Source: Paralvinella palmiformis (Eukaryota > Annelida > Polychaeta > Terebellida > Alvinellidae). From it: DNA of 64,000 bases. Below are positions 1 to 11,422 of the stretch, in pieces. The notes beneath the pieces were generated by a model that did not search any database, was not told where the DNA came from, and saw nothing but the letters and a program-made list of their open reading frames with translations. The number at the start of each line of letters is the position of its first letter. The stretch's first letter is position 1. The translations under genes and the position numbers were made by a program. Where the stretch lies: NCBI GenBank assembly GCA_025642065.1, contig JAODUP010000129.1:436501-500500 (forward strand), given 5' to 3'.

Positions 1-365
1 CACACATACAGAGAGACCTACCCAGACACATGTATTTGAAGAAAAATTTGAGCTGAGTATAATATGTCTTTTTGTTATTATCACGCTCAGCTGAAGTAAC
101 AAAATAATGTACATACATATTATTGAAATATCTGTTATTTCCTATCCAAGTAGGGTTTACTCCATGGGAATGTTGTAAGATTCATAAATATCATAAAAAG
201 GTGTTCCCAAATTCCTTTCAATAAGCATCACAAACCATCAAAGCAGTGAGCGTGAATCAATGGGTGAGTGGGAATAAGTGAGGTCAGTGGGATTTAGTAG
301 GTATCAATGGATGATGAGCTGGTATTTAGATAGGTAGAAAAACATACAGATATAAAGATGATTTC

Positions 366-530
<165 letters not shown>

Positions 531-990
531 TATATAACTGGGAATAAATAAGGTATAACCACATATAAGACACACCTTCCGCATGCCGAATTAATCAAAC
601 AAATGATACATCATTAGTGGTGATAATAACAGATTGTTGACACCTCATTTAGGTTACAGCGACACCCGAGCCTATTATATACATTGGACCTATACTACCA
701 ACCGAGACATATGCTAAATAACACAACTTGGTCAATACCACAGGTATGGGTGATTGATCAATGTCATACAGACACAGATAGGACCGCATTAGCTAGCCAC
801 TGGAGCTGTATCATTGACAATATTCCAGTCAGATATGAGAGGATCATCACCCTTTTTTGATGTAACGCATATCGCTGGAGGCCAGCAATTTCTGTCTAGA
901 CACGGCATAAACAGTGACATCACTTGGTGAAGCTACAGTAGAACTGTCGTTAACAACCTTTTGTGTATGTAATGCAACCCTCGGCCTTTT

Positions 991-1311
991 CAGTAGGGGA
1001 TAGAGTAGACGACCCTTTACAAAAGGTAGGCAGCAGCTCACCTGTGGTGGCCTGTAAAAACACAGGGACGCTATTGCTGGGGGCAGTTATGGATACGGGG
1101 AGGAGGGGGTAGTGAAGGGCTGGCCGTGGGGTAGTGGTAGTCACACTAACACAGTAGTGGCCCTTCTCCATTGGAAGGGGGGGGGGTTCTTTCCATAAAA
1201 AGTTGGGAAATTAAGTATTTGGTGCATTCTCTGCCACCTTTTCGACAAAACCAAATTAGCCGACCAATTTTCTGCCGATAAAATAGGCGACGAAGGACTG
1301 TAAAATAGACG
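991..1311 (-). repeat. Copy 1 of a ~320-bp dispersed repeat (mate at 18116-18432)
   Basis: Read on the minus strand, this block matches the plus strand of 18116-18432 along its length. It starts with CGTCTATTTTACAGTCC, passes through CCAATGGAGAAGGGCCACTA and CTGTGTTTTTACAGGCCA, and ends at TCTACTCTAT. The copies differ by substitutions and short indels. In this copy some frames stay open (for example a frame starting MEKGHYCVSVTTTT); in the other copy the same frame is broken, so coding potential of the repeat itself is doubtful. No terminal repeats or tRNA head were seen; the class is unknown. Confidence 0.8.
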
Positions 1312-1624
1312 AAGTATAGCGTCGGACGTCGGCTGCTATTGAAAAGGATGACCCCCATTTGCAATAATTGAGTGGTATTCACAAACAGATATCACTGCAC
1401 AAACATGCAATGATTGCAGAAGCTGATTCTCACAATCCAGTAATGGTCACATTTTGAATTCTAAATGCAGCAGTCATGTGTATTTCAGCCTAATTTTTGA
1501 AAGCAGACACTGCTGTAAAATAGAGAGATTTCTGGATGAGAAAAGAATCTGTAAAATAGAGATCACTAACAGATAGTAAGTTAATGAATGAGTGAGTGAG
1601 TATGTGCCTTGATGTTTCTCTCAC

Positions 1625-1691
1625 CTGGAAGAGAAGGCAATCGGGGACTATTTCCTCAAGGGAAATGAGATATTCAGGCTTCAGCCTTTTA
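1625..1691 (-). CDS. Candidate internal coding exon, unidentified minus-strand gene
   Basis: On the minus strand a pyrimidine-rich acceptor (GTCATCCTTTAG) precedes 67 bases that read, after one leading base, KRLKPEYLISLEEIVPDCLL plus FQ. They end exactly at CAG|GTGAGAG, a consensus donor, in phase 0. Acceptor, open frame and donor fit together well and the residues look protein-like, but no family is recognised and no neighbouring exon is established. In 64 kb a few such matches are expected by chance. Confidence 0.25.
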
Positions 1692-1698
1692 CTAAAGG

Positions 1699-1896
1699 AT
1701 GACACACCTGGAGATGACTAGGACAATTTGCTACCAGCTGTACCACAGCAGCATCCCTCGGCAATCTGGAGAGGGCTCCATGAGACCAGAAGATGAAGAG
1801 ATATCTCCACAAGACGTATCGGGATATCAGCCCAGCAATTACGTCATCGAGGGATCTTCTTATGTAAACAACAACCCCTTGTTTATGACTCAATGA
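1699..1896 (+). CDS. 65-codon ORF, possible terminal exon, unidentified
   Basis: The frame ends ...EEISPQDVSGYQPSNYVIEG then SSYVNNNPLFMTQ-stop, resembling a hydrophilic C-terminal tail. AATAAA lies about 40 bases after the stop (near 1937). It overlaps the minus-strand candidate exon's flank, and both cannot easily be true. No family was recognised; kept as a weak alternative. Confidence 0.12.
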   Translation: MTHLEMTRTICYQLYHSSIPRQSGEGSMRPEDEEISPQDVSGYQPSNYVIEGSSYVNNNPLFMTQ

Positions 1897-2644
1897 ACAA
1901 ACATCCGAACCCTCATCCTGTCATCTATAATTGGGTAATAAACACAAGAGAACCTGCGTACAATGGATTAATATAGAAAAAATGCAGGCATGATATCTCC
2001 AAATTCTGATGTTCACCTGAAGCCAATCTATGACATCGTTATGATGGAGGTCCGGGTTTGAAAACATCACATAACCATGGTAACGCCACGGTCGCTAGTG
2101 GCCGATGTCAGTGACTGATTTTTCTAAACCATGCTATTATTATCTACCTAAATATTGTATATGGTGATTAGTTGAGTGATTCTGTAGGTCTACCTGTTCC
2201 AGGTTTTGTAGTATTTGTTGACGTTGAATAGAAACATCCCTGGCCACCTTTGGAGCCAGCACAAGGTGATCTCTCTCTGAATTCGCCAAAACTCCTTTGA
2301 GAGGACTTAAGACCCTACATTAAAAGAACATCTGCGTTTAATACCTATCTCAGATGGTTCCATATATGGTTTGTAAGGATTGGTTTCTCACATATAATGT
2401 AGTTAAGATGGCAGGGATCAGAACCTAAACTAGAAATAAAATTCCTGATGTGATTTCCATATGTGGTTACTTTCAACAAATATCTGCACATGTAACAGTT
2501 TATTGGATGGAAGCAGAGTCAGGCCGACTGTGACAACAAAGAGACAGACAGAGAGACGGATACAGTGAATCATTGAGAAAGGAGACATGTCCAACAGGTA
2601 ATTTCTCCATCAACTGAGATAACTGACCATCAATATAGAACCAA

Positions 2645-2778
<134 letters not shown>

Positions 2779-3611
2779 AAGATGTTAGCTCTAGCAATAT
2801 ATTGCTGTCAGTATTAAAATACAAGACAAAGAATCATGCTTTCAACCTGACACACCGACCAAGATCACTTACAGACACATACAGATTGGTGCCATAACTT
2901 AAAGAGCGACCACCTGTATATCAAGGTCATTCTAATCTAGGTAATGGGGGGACGCTATATAATATAATACCTACTGTACTGGGTGGAAGTAAATAATAGA
3001 ATTCTAAAACAATTATCCACGCCTTTCATTCCAGTTCATCAAGGTAACTCCTCACCCAAAAAATAAAACCCAACAACATCCAGATGTCATTGATTTGGTG
3101 AAACGCAGCAGCCTAAAATAGTCCGGAAAATAGTCCGAACACCTTGGAGAGCACTTGTGTATGTCACAGGGTATCAATCCCAAATAATAGTGACCCAGGA
3201 GAGTTGGCCCTCAGTTATCAGAATAAACAGACAAATCCTTCACCAGCTGCCACTTATAATGAGGACACTCGATTTCGAAAGAGACACCCCCCCACACACA
3301 CACACAGTTACACATACACAAACAGGGTGTCGTTGGCTGAGAGATTTTAGACATCGCGCGTACAAATTGCCAAGCTAACTTCTTGAGAAACAGTCAGGAA
3401 CATTATCGCTAGAAGGCCAAAGAACTTGCAGTGTTTCAGCATCACTGATTACTTTTTGATGACAAGAAGCTTAACTCAATTCCTGGAGATATAATGCCAA
3501 ATCTTGCAATTGAAATACCATATACAGATTGTTATCCAGGTTTTACAGTTGGGCCTTAGTTAGCCATAGATGTTGTGGCGATCCAAGTAAAATGTAAATG
3601 TTGTAACTTTT

Positions 3612-3702
3612 AGTAATGGCAATGAGGTGAAGTGAAAGATGAAACACCCATCAAACAATTGGCTGCACTGGGGATTGAACACAGCTGCTAAAGGACCCTG
3701 CC
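3612..3702 (-). mobile_element. SINE family A, decayed fragment
   Basis: On the minus strand it retains GTTTCATCTTTCACTTCACC-type sequence from the body of family A and a degraded B box (GTTCAATCCCC). The tail and head ends are lost. Confidence 0.5.
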
Positions 3703-4429
3703 CAAGTATTATTAAAACCTATGAATACATTTAAATCGAATGTGTTTTCTGTATGTCAAGAGAGTTCAGTTTCCTGTGGTTCTTAATAGAGTCAGGAACT
3801 CTGATTAACATATGCATCATTAGTAGGAAAAACAAATCATGTTTGACCTTTCAACATCCACTTGATAGAATTGAAGATCTTTTGAAACCGACCATTATAG
3901 TACCAACAACTCCACCAGAGAAGCTTGTTGGTTTGCAAACAATAAAATTATGTTTGATTTTTAAAATGAGTGACAAAGATTAACCACAAGTAAAGCAGAA
4001 CTATGGATTAAGGAATGACAGCTTAGTGCCGTCTCCGTGAATTCAGTCGCAATGAGACGTATTTGTCCAAACGACCACCGCATTAGTGTTGTTTTAAATC
4101 ATTTCTTCTATATCAAACGTGACTAATTTTATTTAACATGTCTGTATATCAAGCGTTGCGAATGTGCAATTAAATGGAATCAAGTGACGCAAATGTCCAA
4201 TTAGAAAGGATTACTTTGACACCCAACGTGAACATCAAAGGATCTTGTTGCCATGTCTAATATCTCTTAACCACAGCAGATCAAAATATAAAAGTGGTTT
4301 ACGATCCAATATTAGAGAGCGTTTTCCTTGTAGCACTAAAATGCTGACATTTTCAATCAGACCACTGAATGAATTATTCTAAATATCACGTCACAGTTCT
4401 GAGTGATGTCAGTTTGTCTCGGAGTCAGG

Positions 4430-4437
4430 TATAAAAG
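4430..4437 (+). promoter_or_regulatory. TATA box candidate (TATAAAAG)
   Basis: A consensus TATAAAAG lies 138 bases before the final base preceding the ATG at 4575. ATCACGTCAC (CRE half-site type) and GAGTGATGTCAG lie in the 45 bases upstream. This is a plausible core promoter for the following ORF. Confidence 0.35.
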
Positions 4438-4574
4438 TTGTCCATAACTCAATTGTAGCATACATTATATTTGGACTGCATTCACATAATAGGTGCTTAA
4501 CTGAGAGTCAGAAACAGACGACTGATTTCATTTCTGACAGAAATCGCCATCGGTGATCATTGTAAATAACCAGC

Positions 4575-4850
4575 ATGGCATTTAGAACTCGTGTCGAGTT
4601 CTCTAGCAAATCGTGCCTTATTCGCAAAAAAACCTCTACGCCTGCATCAAGTGACAATCCTCTAGTTAAGAGAAACGTTACAGACAAGAGGAGAATGGCT
4701 TACCATTGTCTCCCTAGAGAGTGGCACCACTCTTTGGTTTACCAACATCTCATTCTCTGCACGGATGCAGCCCTATTCCGCATGATAAAAAATGTATTCT
4801 ACAATTATATCCCAGAGAAAGTAACGACTATACGATGGATGAAATGTTAA
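4575..4850 (+). CDS. 91-codon ORF behind a TATA box, unidentified
   Basis: The ATG (CAGCATGG) opens 91 codons beginning MAFRTRVEFSSKSCLIRKKT. The protein is basic, with an S/T/P-containing first half and a second half with REWHHSLVYQHLILC and VFYNYIPEKVTTIRW. It stops just before an AT microsatellite. No signal peptide or transmembrane segment is visible and no family is recognised. A TATA box and CRE-like sites lie 115-190 bases upstream, an arrangement seen in short inducible genes. No AATAAA was seen between the stop and the microsatellite. Confidence 0.3.
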   Translation: MAFRTRVEFSSKSCLIRKKTSTPASSDNPLVKRNVTDKRRMAYHCLPREWHHSLVYQHLILCTDAALFRMIKNVFYNYIPEKVTTIRWMKC

Positions 4851-4876
4851 CTTCTAAATCGGAGGGTTAGGTATAG

Positions 4877-4878
<2 letters not shown>

Positions 4879-4932
<54 letters not shown>
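4879..4932. repeat. (AT)n microsatellite
   Basis: Uninterrupted AT directly after the 91-codon ORF. Confidence 0.95.
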
Positions 4933-4936
<4 letters not shown>

Positions 4937-5390
4937 AAAGTATAAACGATCCCAACTGCCAGTGAGGTTCCTGTTAGTCCCGTGCATTCGGCCGGAAGAA
5001 TCAATGCTCATACTGTGTTGGCTGTGTGGTGACCATTCTGGCGTCAAAATACAGTGGACTATGCCAAGTAACTAATATTAACCAGCGGCACAGTACATCA
5101 CATACAGATAAGACACTACAGATTAACAGATCCACGGAGAGGCGCACACTCCGTGCGCCCGGTGTGGCTTTATTCCAGGATAAAGACCGTAGGGCCGTCA
5201 ACTCCAAGGATCGGGCGGGAGTATGAGGAAGGGGGTGGAGGGAACTGCGGAGGGAGCGCGTATCAACATCGTTAGGACAATTTGCTGTCGGAAGCCATAA
5301 AACAAACAACAAGGTTTAGTCATAATGATGTCACGTGGACGCGATAAGAAAATCAATCACCTGGATCTCAGTTGTCCCTTCGGTGGTTTG

Positions 5391-5477
5391 TTAGGAATCA
5401 TCCATCAAACGTCGGTAACGTCCGATAACGGAATACTCCGTCTGGGACATGTCTTCCTGGATCAAATTGACAACCAT
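5391..5477 (-). CDS. Short minus-strand ORF, possible terminal coding piece
   Basis: ATG at 5477 opens MVVNLIQEDMSQTEYSVIGR and ends RRLMDDS-stop, 28 residues with protein-like composition. An AG (TTTGATCCAG) within it could be an acceptor making the last 21 residues a terminal exon. There is no supporting neighbour; included as a weak candidate only. Confidence 0.1.
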   Translation of the reverse strand: MVVNLIQEDMSQTEYSVIGRYRRLMDDS

Positions 5478-5947
5478 TGTGGTTTAAATGAATGAGTGGA
5501 CCCCATAGTGGACGTTATGTTTTGAGGAAATTTGTTCAAGAATGGCGTCAGACAAGTCAGTTTTGAATGTTAGTAATTATCACGTGAATGACTATGCGCG
5601 TATGTACACATGGGGTTGCTCACTCACTCACTCAGCCATTCACTCACTCACTGTCTAGCTCGCTCGTTCGCTCACTCACTGTCTAGCTCACTCACCCACT
5701 CCCCCAATCACTCATGCATGCATGCACACATTATAGTAACCCATATTATGGCAACCCAAATTTATTCAACATCAAGTGTATGCAAAATAAATTAGAAATG
5801 TCGAACATCATTGTGGATGAGAATTATTGCTATCTATTTCTTATTTACTTAATTAATAACAACTTGAATTAATAAAATAATAACCAAGCATTTTATAATG
5901 AAGATGTTTTGGGGCATCATTAAACCTAGAATGGGAGGGAGACAGTG

Positions 5948-6100
5948 ATTAGAGGATTACACTGCAGACCTCCAGATTATGTGTTCAAATATGGCTCATA
6001 CCTGTGTTTGATGGAAATTGTTTTCTCAATACCTGAAGTCGTTCCTCGGTGATATGTTACTTGCATGACCAGCGCCAAGCCTAATTAACTCAACTCAACA
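5948..6100 (+). mobile_element. SINE family B, decayed
   Basis: A tRNA-like head remnant (GATTACACTGCAGACCTCCA, B box GTGTTCAAATATG) is followed by CTCATACCTGTGTTTGATGG and GACCAGCGCCAAGCC near the 3' end, as in the other family B copies. Confidence 0.5.
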
Positions 6101-8505
6101 ATAACAGGAGCAGCAGCAACAGCAGCAACAACAACAACAGCAACAATACTCCTAATACAGTTCTATTCTAGATGAGAATCAAGATGGCGACACCCAGCTA
6201 CAGGCAACACTTTGCAATAATGTATGGTATCATAATTTGTGTGATACCAAGACTATCAGCTGACTAAGATGTGTAAAACCACAGTCTGCTTGAAACTTAG
6301 ACCAGCATCTAAGACCTTTGACCTTTAAGAAGAGTGATCCTTGTGATATTAAATCATTATCAGGCTTCAAATTTAGCAGGAGTCTGGGTGTGAGGGATGC
6401 TAGACACATCTAATTTTACTGTTGGATCCTTAAAATATTACTAAATATCAAAGAGCTGGCGCCCTCCTCAGCCCCGCTCAAATAAATTAATTATACCATG
6501 CATAATTTGTTTGAATGTGGCCCTTGGTATATTCTTTAAGTTCGTGCTGATTCACCTTTACATGAAAAGCAAATATAACACCCAAGGACGTCTTAGGAGC
6601 CATGTTGTGCAACTTGCAACCGAAGTTCACATATTGCAAATATTAAATGGCTAGATGCTGCCTTTTTATGCATTCACAATGGGAAATCCTCATCTTAAAT
6701 ATATAACTGAACAAACCAGATGAAGAATTAGGGTTTTTTATTGGGGGGGGGGCGAGACTAGATGATAAAAGATAGTAGGTTAAATGGGGAAGAGTAGACA
6801 GGGATGAAGCACTGCCTGTCCATTATTAACAACTTAAATCTGTGTCCATGTTGTAGCTAAATATACAGCTGTAATGGGCAGCTAAACGCATAGGGCATCA
6901 CCTGTGAATTAATATACACCTGGTTTATGGACACGGATAAGATGGAGTAGGATACCATAGAAAGAGCTTCTCCACGGGATTCAGAGGTAACACAGAGAGC
7001 ATCTCTAGTACAGTTTATACAGCTGTGACAAAGATAATCATCTAACATAATCCTATCTACAGACTGTAACGTGTTCCCTATTGACCAGAGAGGATGATAC
7101 ACAGGTACCATACTACCGTATGGCTGGCCGGCAGCCAGTCTATCACAGGTCCAGCTATTCGCACAAATAAAACATAGCATAAGATTTACTGCCAAATGAT
7201 GTTACGGTCTGTGCCATGTTTACACATCTGATGGTGGTCTGGCCAGCTGATGGATCCACATTACGGGGCTTTAATTAATAGCAGGAAACATGTTTCATCC
7301 GATACCTTATTAATATATCAATAAATCAGTGCTCTCATTATGGCAAAATCTCATCTGGATATCCCAAACCGAACTTCATAATTCACGAATCCGAGAAAAA
7401 TGTACACGCATAAAATGTAATTAACAATTATAATATTAACTTCATCTATAACGATGATGCATTTCTTTAATCCTGTTGTACTTTAAGTTCAGATAAATTA
7501 AAAATTGATCTTGCAGAGTGTAAGCAATGCCCTTAAACATAGATGGTCTGTTATTACGGGTCTTACTATACACAATAAAAGAGGAGGCAGTGAATGGGAC
7601 AAAACACCTAATAATGGTCTTTAAAACACTGGTAACCATTTAAAGCAGGTGACTCTATGGGCTGATAAAACATTTCAGCCTCGTTACTTCATGATTATTT
7701 CATTAATTAGGGAAACAAATGTCTTCATAAACAACGCAATGCTAAATGTCATGGCATCGACGAGTTTAAGTACAAAGATTAGTCCGAGTCAAAGAAAGAA
7801 TGAAAGTTTTGTCAGCAACTTTAGATAACGGAATATTGTCGATATACCAATATTCTATTGGTAAACTCGGGTATCGATTATCTTACTCGTTGTTTTAGAG
7901 TCGTTTTTTATGTAAATAGTAAAATAAAAAGTTAAAAGACCGTTCTTAGCGTATGGGCAATCGCCCCTCCGATCCCCAACCCCCCATTCTAAAGATGTCA
8001 GATTAACCAGTGTCATTACAATAAAGCTTGAGCCACTGAGTGTCCCATCAATAACAATAGATTATGTGACTCTATTTATAGAGCTATTAAATATGGAGAA
8101 ATGGAAATGAGAGAATTTGAATGACATGAAAATCAAGGATCAAATAAAGGAATCTTCCCTACCACAAATCGATGAGTCTATGAGTCAGTGAGTGGCTTAT
8201 CTGGACTTGGTACTGGTCAAACTTGGAATGTATGGCTGATGGACGACATCCTAGAGAATTATCTCACAAATACAGGTATGAATTTAAATTCGAACACAGA
8301 AGTTCGATGTTTTCTACACAATGATCTAACCACTGTGTTATCGGTGTGGCCTACCCAAATGGCAGTAAGATGACAATGACACCTAATAGTTCTCTAACCT
8401 TAGTCCCCACCGCAATTAGAGCAACAGCTTCATACATAGGGCGGGGATATTTTGACAGCAAACAAGTGTGATGGCAATATGCAAGACGTAAACAAACCCC
8501 AAAAC

Positions 8506-8509
<4 letters not shown>

Positions 8510-8548
<39 letters not shown>
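8510..8548. repeat. (GT)n microsatellite
   Basis: Uninterrupted GT. Confidence 0.95.
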
Positions 8549-8550
<2 letters not shown>

Positions 8551-10675
8551 ATGACTGACAAAACACTGTGAGCTGCACATCTGCTAATTATATCAACAAC
8601 ATCAACACATCAGTTGTCTGCCATTTATCATCACATAATTACCCGAGATCTAATAAGCAAATCCACGTCGATGCAATCGGACATCGAGTGGCACCTGTTT
8701 CCCAGACAAATTGAGCCATCGGCTACTTACCCATGGTCATCTCACGTGCTGCTGTCTTCCTAAACGCACTCAGTCTGTGACACGGTGTTCACTGTCTGCA
8801 TGTCCTCGACCAGCTTTCAGTCCTTCCCCCGAGGATGATATTGTTTTGTATTTGTCACACCACGCAGACAGTGTCAACTGGTCTGCAATGTTATTGCTGG
8901 CTTATATGCGGTTATCTGTAATCAAGAGGAAAATAATATCATTCACAGCGTCTATTGGAGACCAATGCTTGTCCTGGCCAACAAACAATCCTTCCTCTAG
9001 GCCTCAAGCATGGATGCCAGTAACGCTGACTGTTGGTCATGTGAGGAGTGGAGGGTGGTTGTGATTGTATGGATTGGTAGCTATCTGGATTTGATGACAG
9101 CCGTGAAGACGAGGCTGGGGGGGGGGCTTTGCCGCTAGTCAGCCTCTCAGCCCTGATGGGTCAGCTCGAAGGCGGTGGAAGGGCTGGCCTTCCAAAGCCT
9201 TAGTAGTTTAGCCCCGATCAGTGGGCACCGAACACGCAAAAGGGCTCACGGCGACTGGTGAATGTTGTGGTTGTCAGTTAGTATTCATGACTTGGGCACG
9301 AATGGTCTAATTCATAGTGATGTCTCCAGTGTATATCATGAAATGCTAAAATATACACCAACGCTAGACATCTTCTGTGGCAGCTCCCATGAGAGTGTTG
9401 TCTGTCATCAAAGGGGGTTGCGATTTCTGATTCCAATTGTCCGATCTTTATCAGTTTATCAGTTGATATGATGCTTTCGGATATCCCGTCTTCATGTTAT
9501 GTCAATACTATTTAAAAACCACCACTCATTCATGTCTAGTTTATAATACCATCATCGAAATGTACTAGATGAATGTATAAGCTAATCAAACACACGATGG
9601 CGGTATTTCAATGGATGCATGCGTGTGACTCGGCGAGTGTCGGTATGCGAATGTTCTATCATCGTTAGCAACCCTTCACGTAATACAGGGTTTCTAGCTA
9701 TCACTTATAAGCGACAAAGTCCACGAAAACAATTGAGGATTTTCTTTCAGAACTTTGTGCTTAATACAGCAAATGGTTTCTCTTCTCTAGATCTTTGTTG
9801 TTAGGCGTATATGATATTTATTGTTTGTTATGAATTCACAAAACCTTAAACCTAGTATTATCTCATTTCGCCATTTTGACGGCTCTCTGCTTAAATTGCG
9901 AGCTAGTTTGGCAGAAGCACTATTTTTGTATGATGGTTAAAAGAACATCGTGTGGCATCATAATAATTTAGTTATGTCAAATATCATTCGATTTAATATC
10001 TTACAGCATGAATTGTTCAAATTGGTGTCGCTACTGGATTGGAGAAAAAATTCCATTTAAATAGGTGGGCAGATTTCCCAGATTTTATTCACCACCATCT
10101 AGCAGTGAATGACGTGCATGGCCAAAACATGTCAATATCACTGCAGGCGTTAGGATGACTCAAACACACACCAGAGCAATAACAATTTAGATAATACAGC
10201 CAGCAGTGAATTTTCATTCCACAGAATTCAACCGTAGATCGTTTTAGGACGGCTTATTTTCTTTCTTTTTGTCAGTTTTGATTTCCGGAATATTCGAGAC
10301 TACGTTCGCCAACCTTAACACTTCAACCACAACAGTCTAGTCTGACGCTCTTTATCTTACAAATCCTGGAAGCTGCTCCAAACCATAACATAACTTATTC
10401 AGCGAATAACGAGCTGACGGTTGTAATAGTTACAAATTTACTCTCTTGTCATCCACGTTTACTTAACTAACAGCTAAATCAGAGGCTTCTGTCAGAATAC
10501 ATTGACTACACAAGGAAATGGCTGACTGCTTCAGGGGGAACTCCCCCCCCCCCTCTCTCTCTCTCTGTATGTGTGTGTGCTCGCGCGTGCCTACTCTAAG
10601 TACGCTTATTACGATGTTTAACAATAACTAATCACTAACCACGCCAGTCTTAAAAATAATCTCGTTGGGGGTTAC

Positions 10676-10857
10676 CCGACGGTTATGACTCCAAAACCGC
10701 CGTATGGAATTGGGAAGAAATAAAAAATACATTTCAACAATTTTTTCATGCTTAAATTCTGCTTGTATTTGTCGTCTGATTGGTGTTTTGCTTCGACGTC
10801 CCGCACAATGCATCGGTACTCTCTAAATTTCGGTAATATCAAGTCCTTTTCGGACAT
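10676..10857 (-). CDS. Candidate first coding exon of an unidentified minus-strand gene
   Basis: The minus-strand ATG at 10857 opens MSEKDLILPKFREYRC followed by IVRDVEAKHQSDDKYKQN, a charged, helix-like sequence with the feel of a real protein N-terminus. The frame has an in-frame TGA eight codons upstream of the ATG. It closes at 10672; the nearest usable donor is CGG|GTAACC, ending the exon at 10676, and a weaker one (AAAT|GTATTT) lies earlier, near codon 45. Both ends are therefore tentative. The ATG context is weak (T at -3). It faces the plus-strand ATG at 11126 across a CpG-rich 268-bp gap, which supports a gene start. The family is not recognised, and it could be a chance ORF. Confidence 0.3.
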
Positions 10858-11125
10858 TGAAATATCGGCGTACTTGCGCTTTCTTCACTGTGTGCGTATA
10901 AGGGACGAACTGACTTGCTTGAGGGGGCGAATATGCCTGCTGACTTTATATTATTGAATGACGTCTAAACCAATTGGAGATATGATTAGCTGCGGATTGA
11001 GGAATATTTGTTAAAACGAAGTTGTTGTGTAGCCGAGCATCGGAACCGTGTTCGCTAGCGCTAAAGGTCCAAGCACTCAATGCGCATGCGCTAACTCCCG
11101 AACCCGTTATCTCTTTTTTTTAAAT
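10858..11125. promoter_or_regulatory. Candidate bidirectional promoter with NRF-1-like, CRE-like and CCAAT motifs
   Basis: The 268 bases between the divergent ATGs are unusually CpG-rich for this window. Visible motifs are TGACGTCT (CRE-like, 10959-10966), CCAATTGG (10970-10977) and TGCGCATGCGC (11081-11091), the palindromic core bound by NRF-1 in animal housekeeping promoters. There is no TATA box, as usual for such promoters. The right half overlaps the left arm of the large inverted repeat at 11012-11422, so a transposon origin of part of the sequence is possible. Confidence 0.35.
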
Positions 11126-11422
11126 ATGGCGGCTGAGCATAATACACTTTTATTTGAACTAAAGTTAGGTTGAGGCTTTCGACATCTTTGAATATGTTCA
11201 AACAAAAATAAAGGAGATCGAAGATATCACATCTGTCCAACTATATCGACGTGATTGTAACACATTGGCTCGGATCTTTTTATATCTGTATCCGAGCATT
11301 CGAAACAAGCAACAATAGGCGCTTGCGCGTTCAGTGCTCGGTTCTTTTACACCAGCACACACGAACCTTTAACGCCAACGAAGACGGTTCCGATGCTCGG
11401 CTACGCAACAACGTCCTTGTTA
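11012..11422. repeat. Large imperfect inverted repeat (fold-back / MITE-like), arms about 80-105 bp
   Basis: The left arm (11012-11092) and right arm (11318-11422) are imperfect reverse complements. The best conserved block is AGCCGAGCATCGGAACCGT on the left, matched on the right with one change, within a longer match from GTTGTTG to the GCGC run. The spacer is about 225 bp and holds the ATGGCGGC. The arms are CpG-rich. No clear target-site duplication was seen, so a mobile origin is not shown; an inverted duplication of a promoter element is an alternative. Confidence 0.6.
11126..11173 (+). CDS. Candidate start codon and very short frame of a plus-strand gene
   Basis: AAATATGGCGGCTGAG is a YY1/TISU-like start context. 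It opens MAAEHNTLLFELKLG and then stops at TGA. If real, it must splice out before the stop; the only GT in place (TTAG|GTTGAG) is a poor donor, which lowers confidence. The NRF-1-like site ends about 35 bases upstream. It lies in the spacer of the inverted repeat. Confidence 0.2.
   Translation: MAAEHNTLLFELKLG

Larger units (their letters stand above)
5500..10600. other. No convincing gene; one GC-rich patch
   Basis: Mostly AT-rich non-coding sequence. A GC-rich patch at about 9095-9260 (G10 run, GGCGGTGGAAGGGCTGGCC) and a CpG-richer stretch at 8640-9060 stand out. A minus-strand donor-like CATGG|GTAAGT at about 8731 is the only splice-like signal I noted there. Confidence 0.45.

Noticed and set aside
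6857..7195. 112-codon minus-strand frame with an apparent signal peptide and cysteines
   Set aside because: The frame begins with TTG, not ATG, and there is no promoter or splice support; the hydrophobic start disappears if the true ATG is used.
8711..9064. 117-codon plus-strand frame
   Set aside because: The first codon is not a convincing ATG start, composition is not protein-like, and it ends in the GC-rich patch flank.
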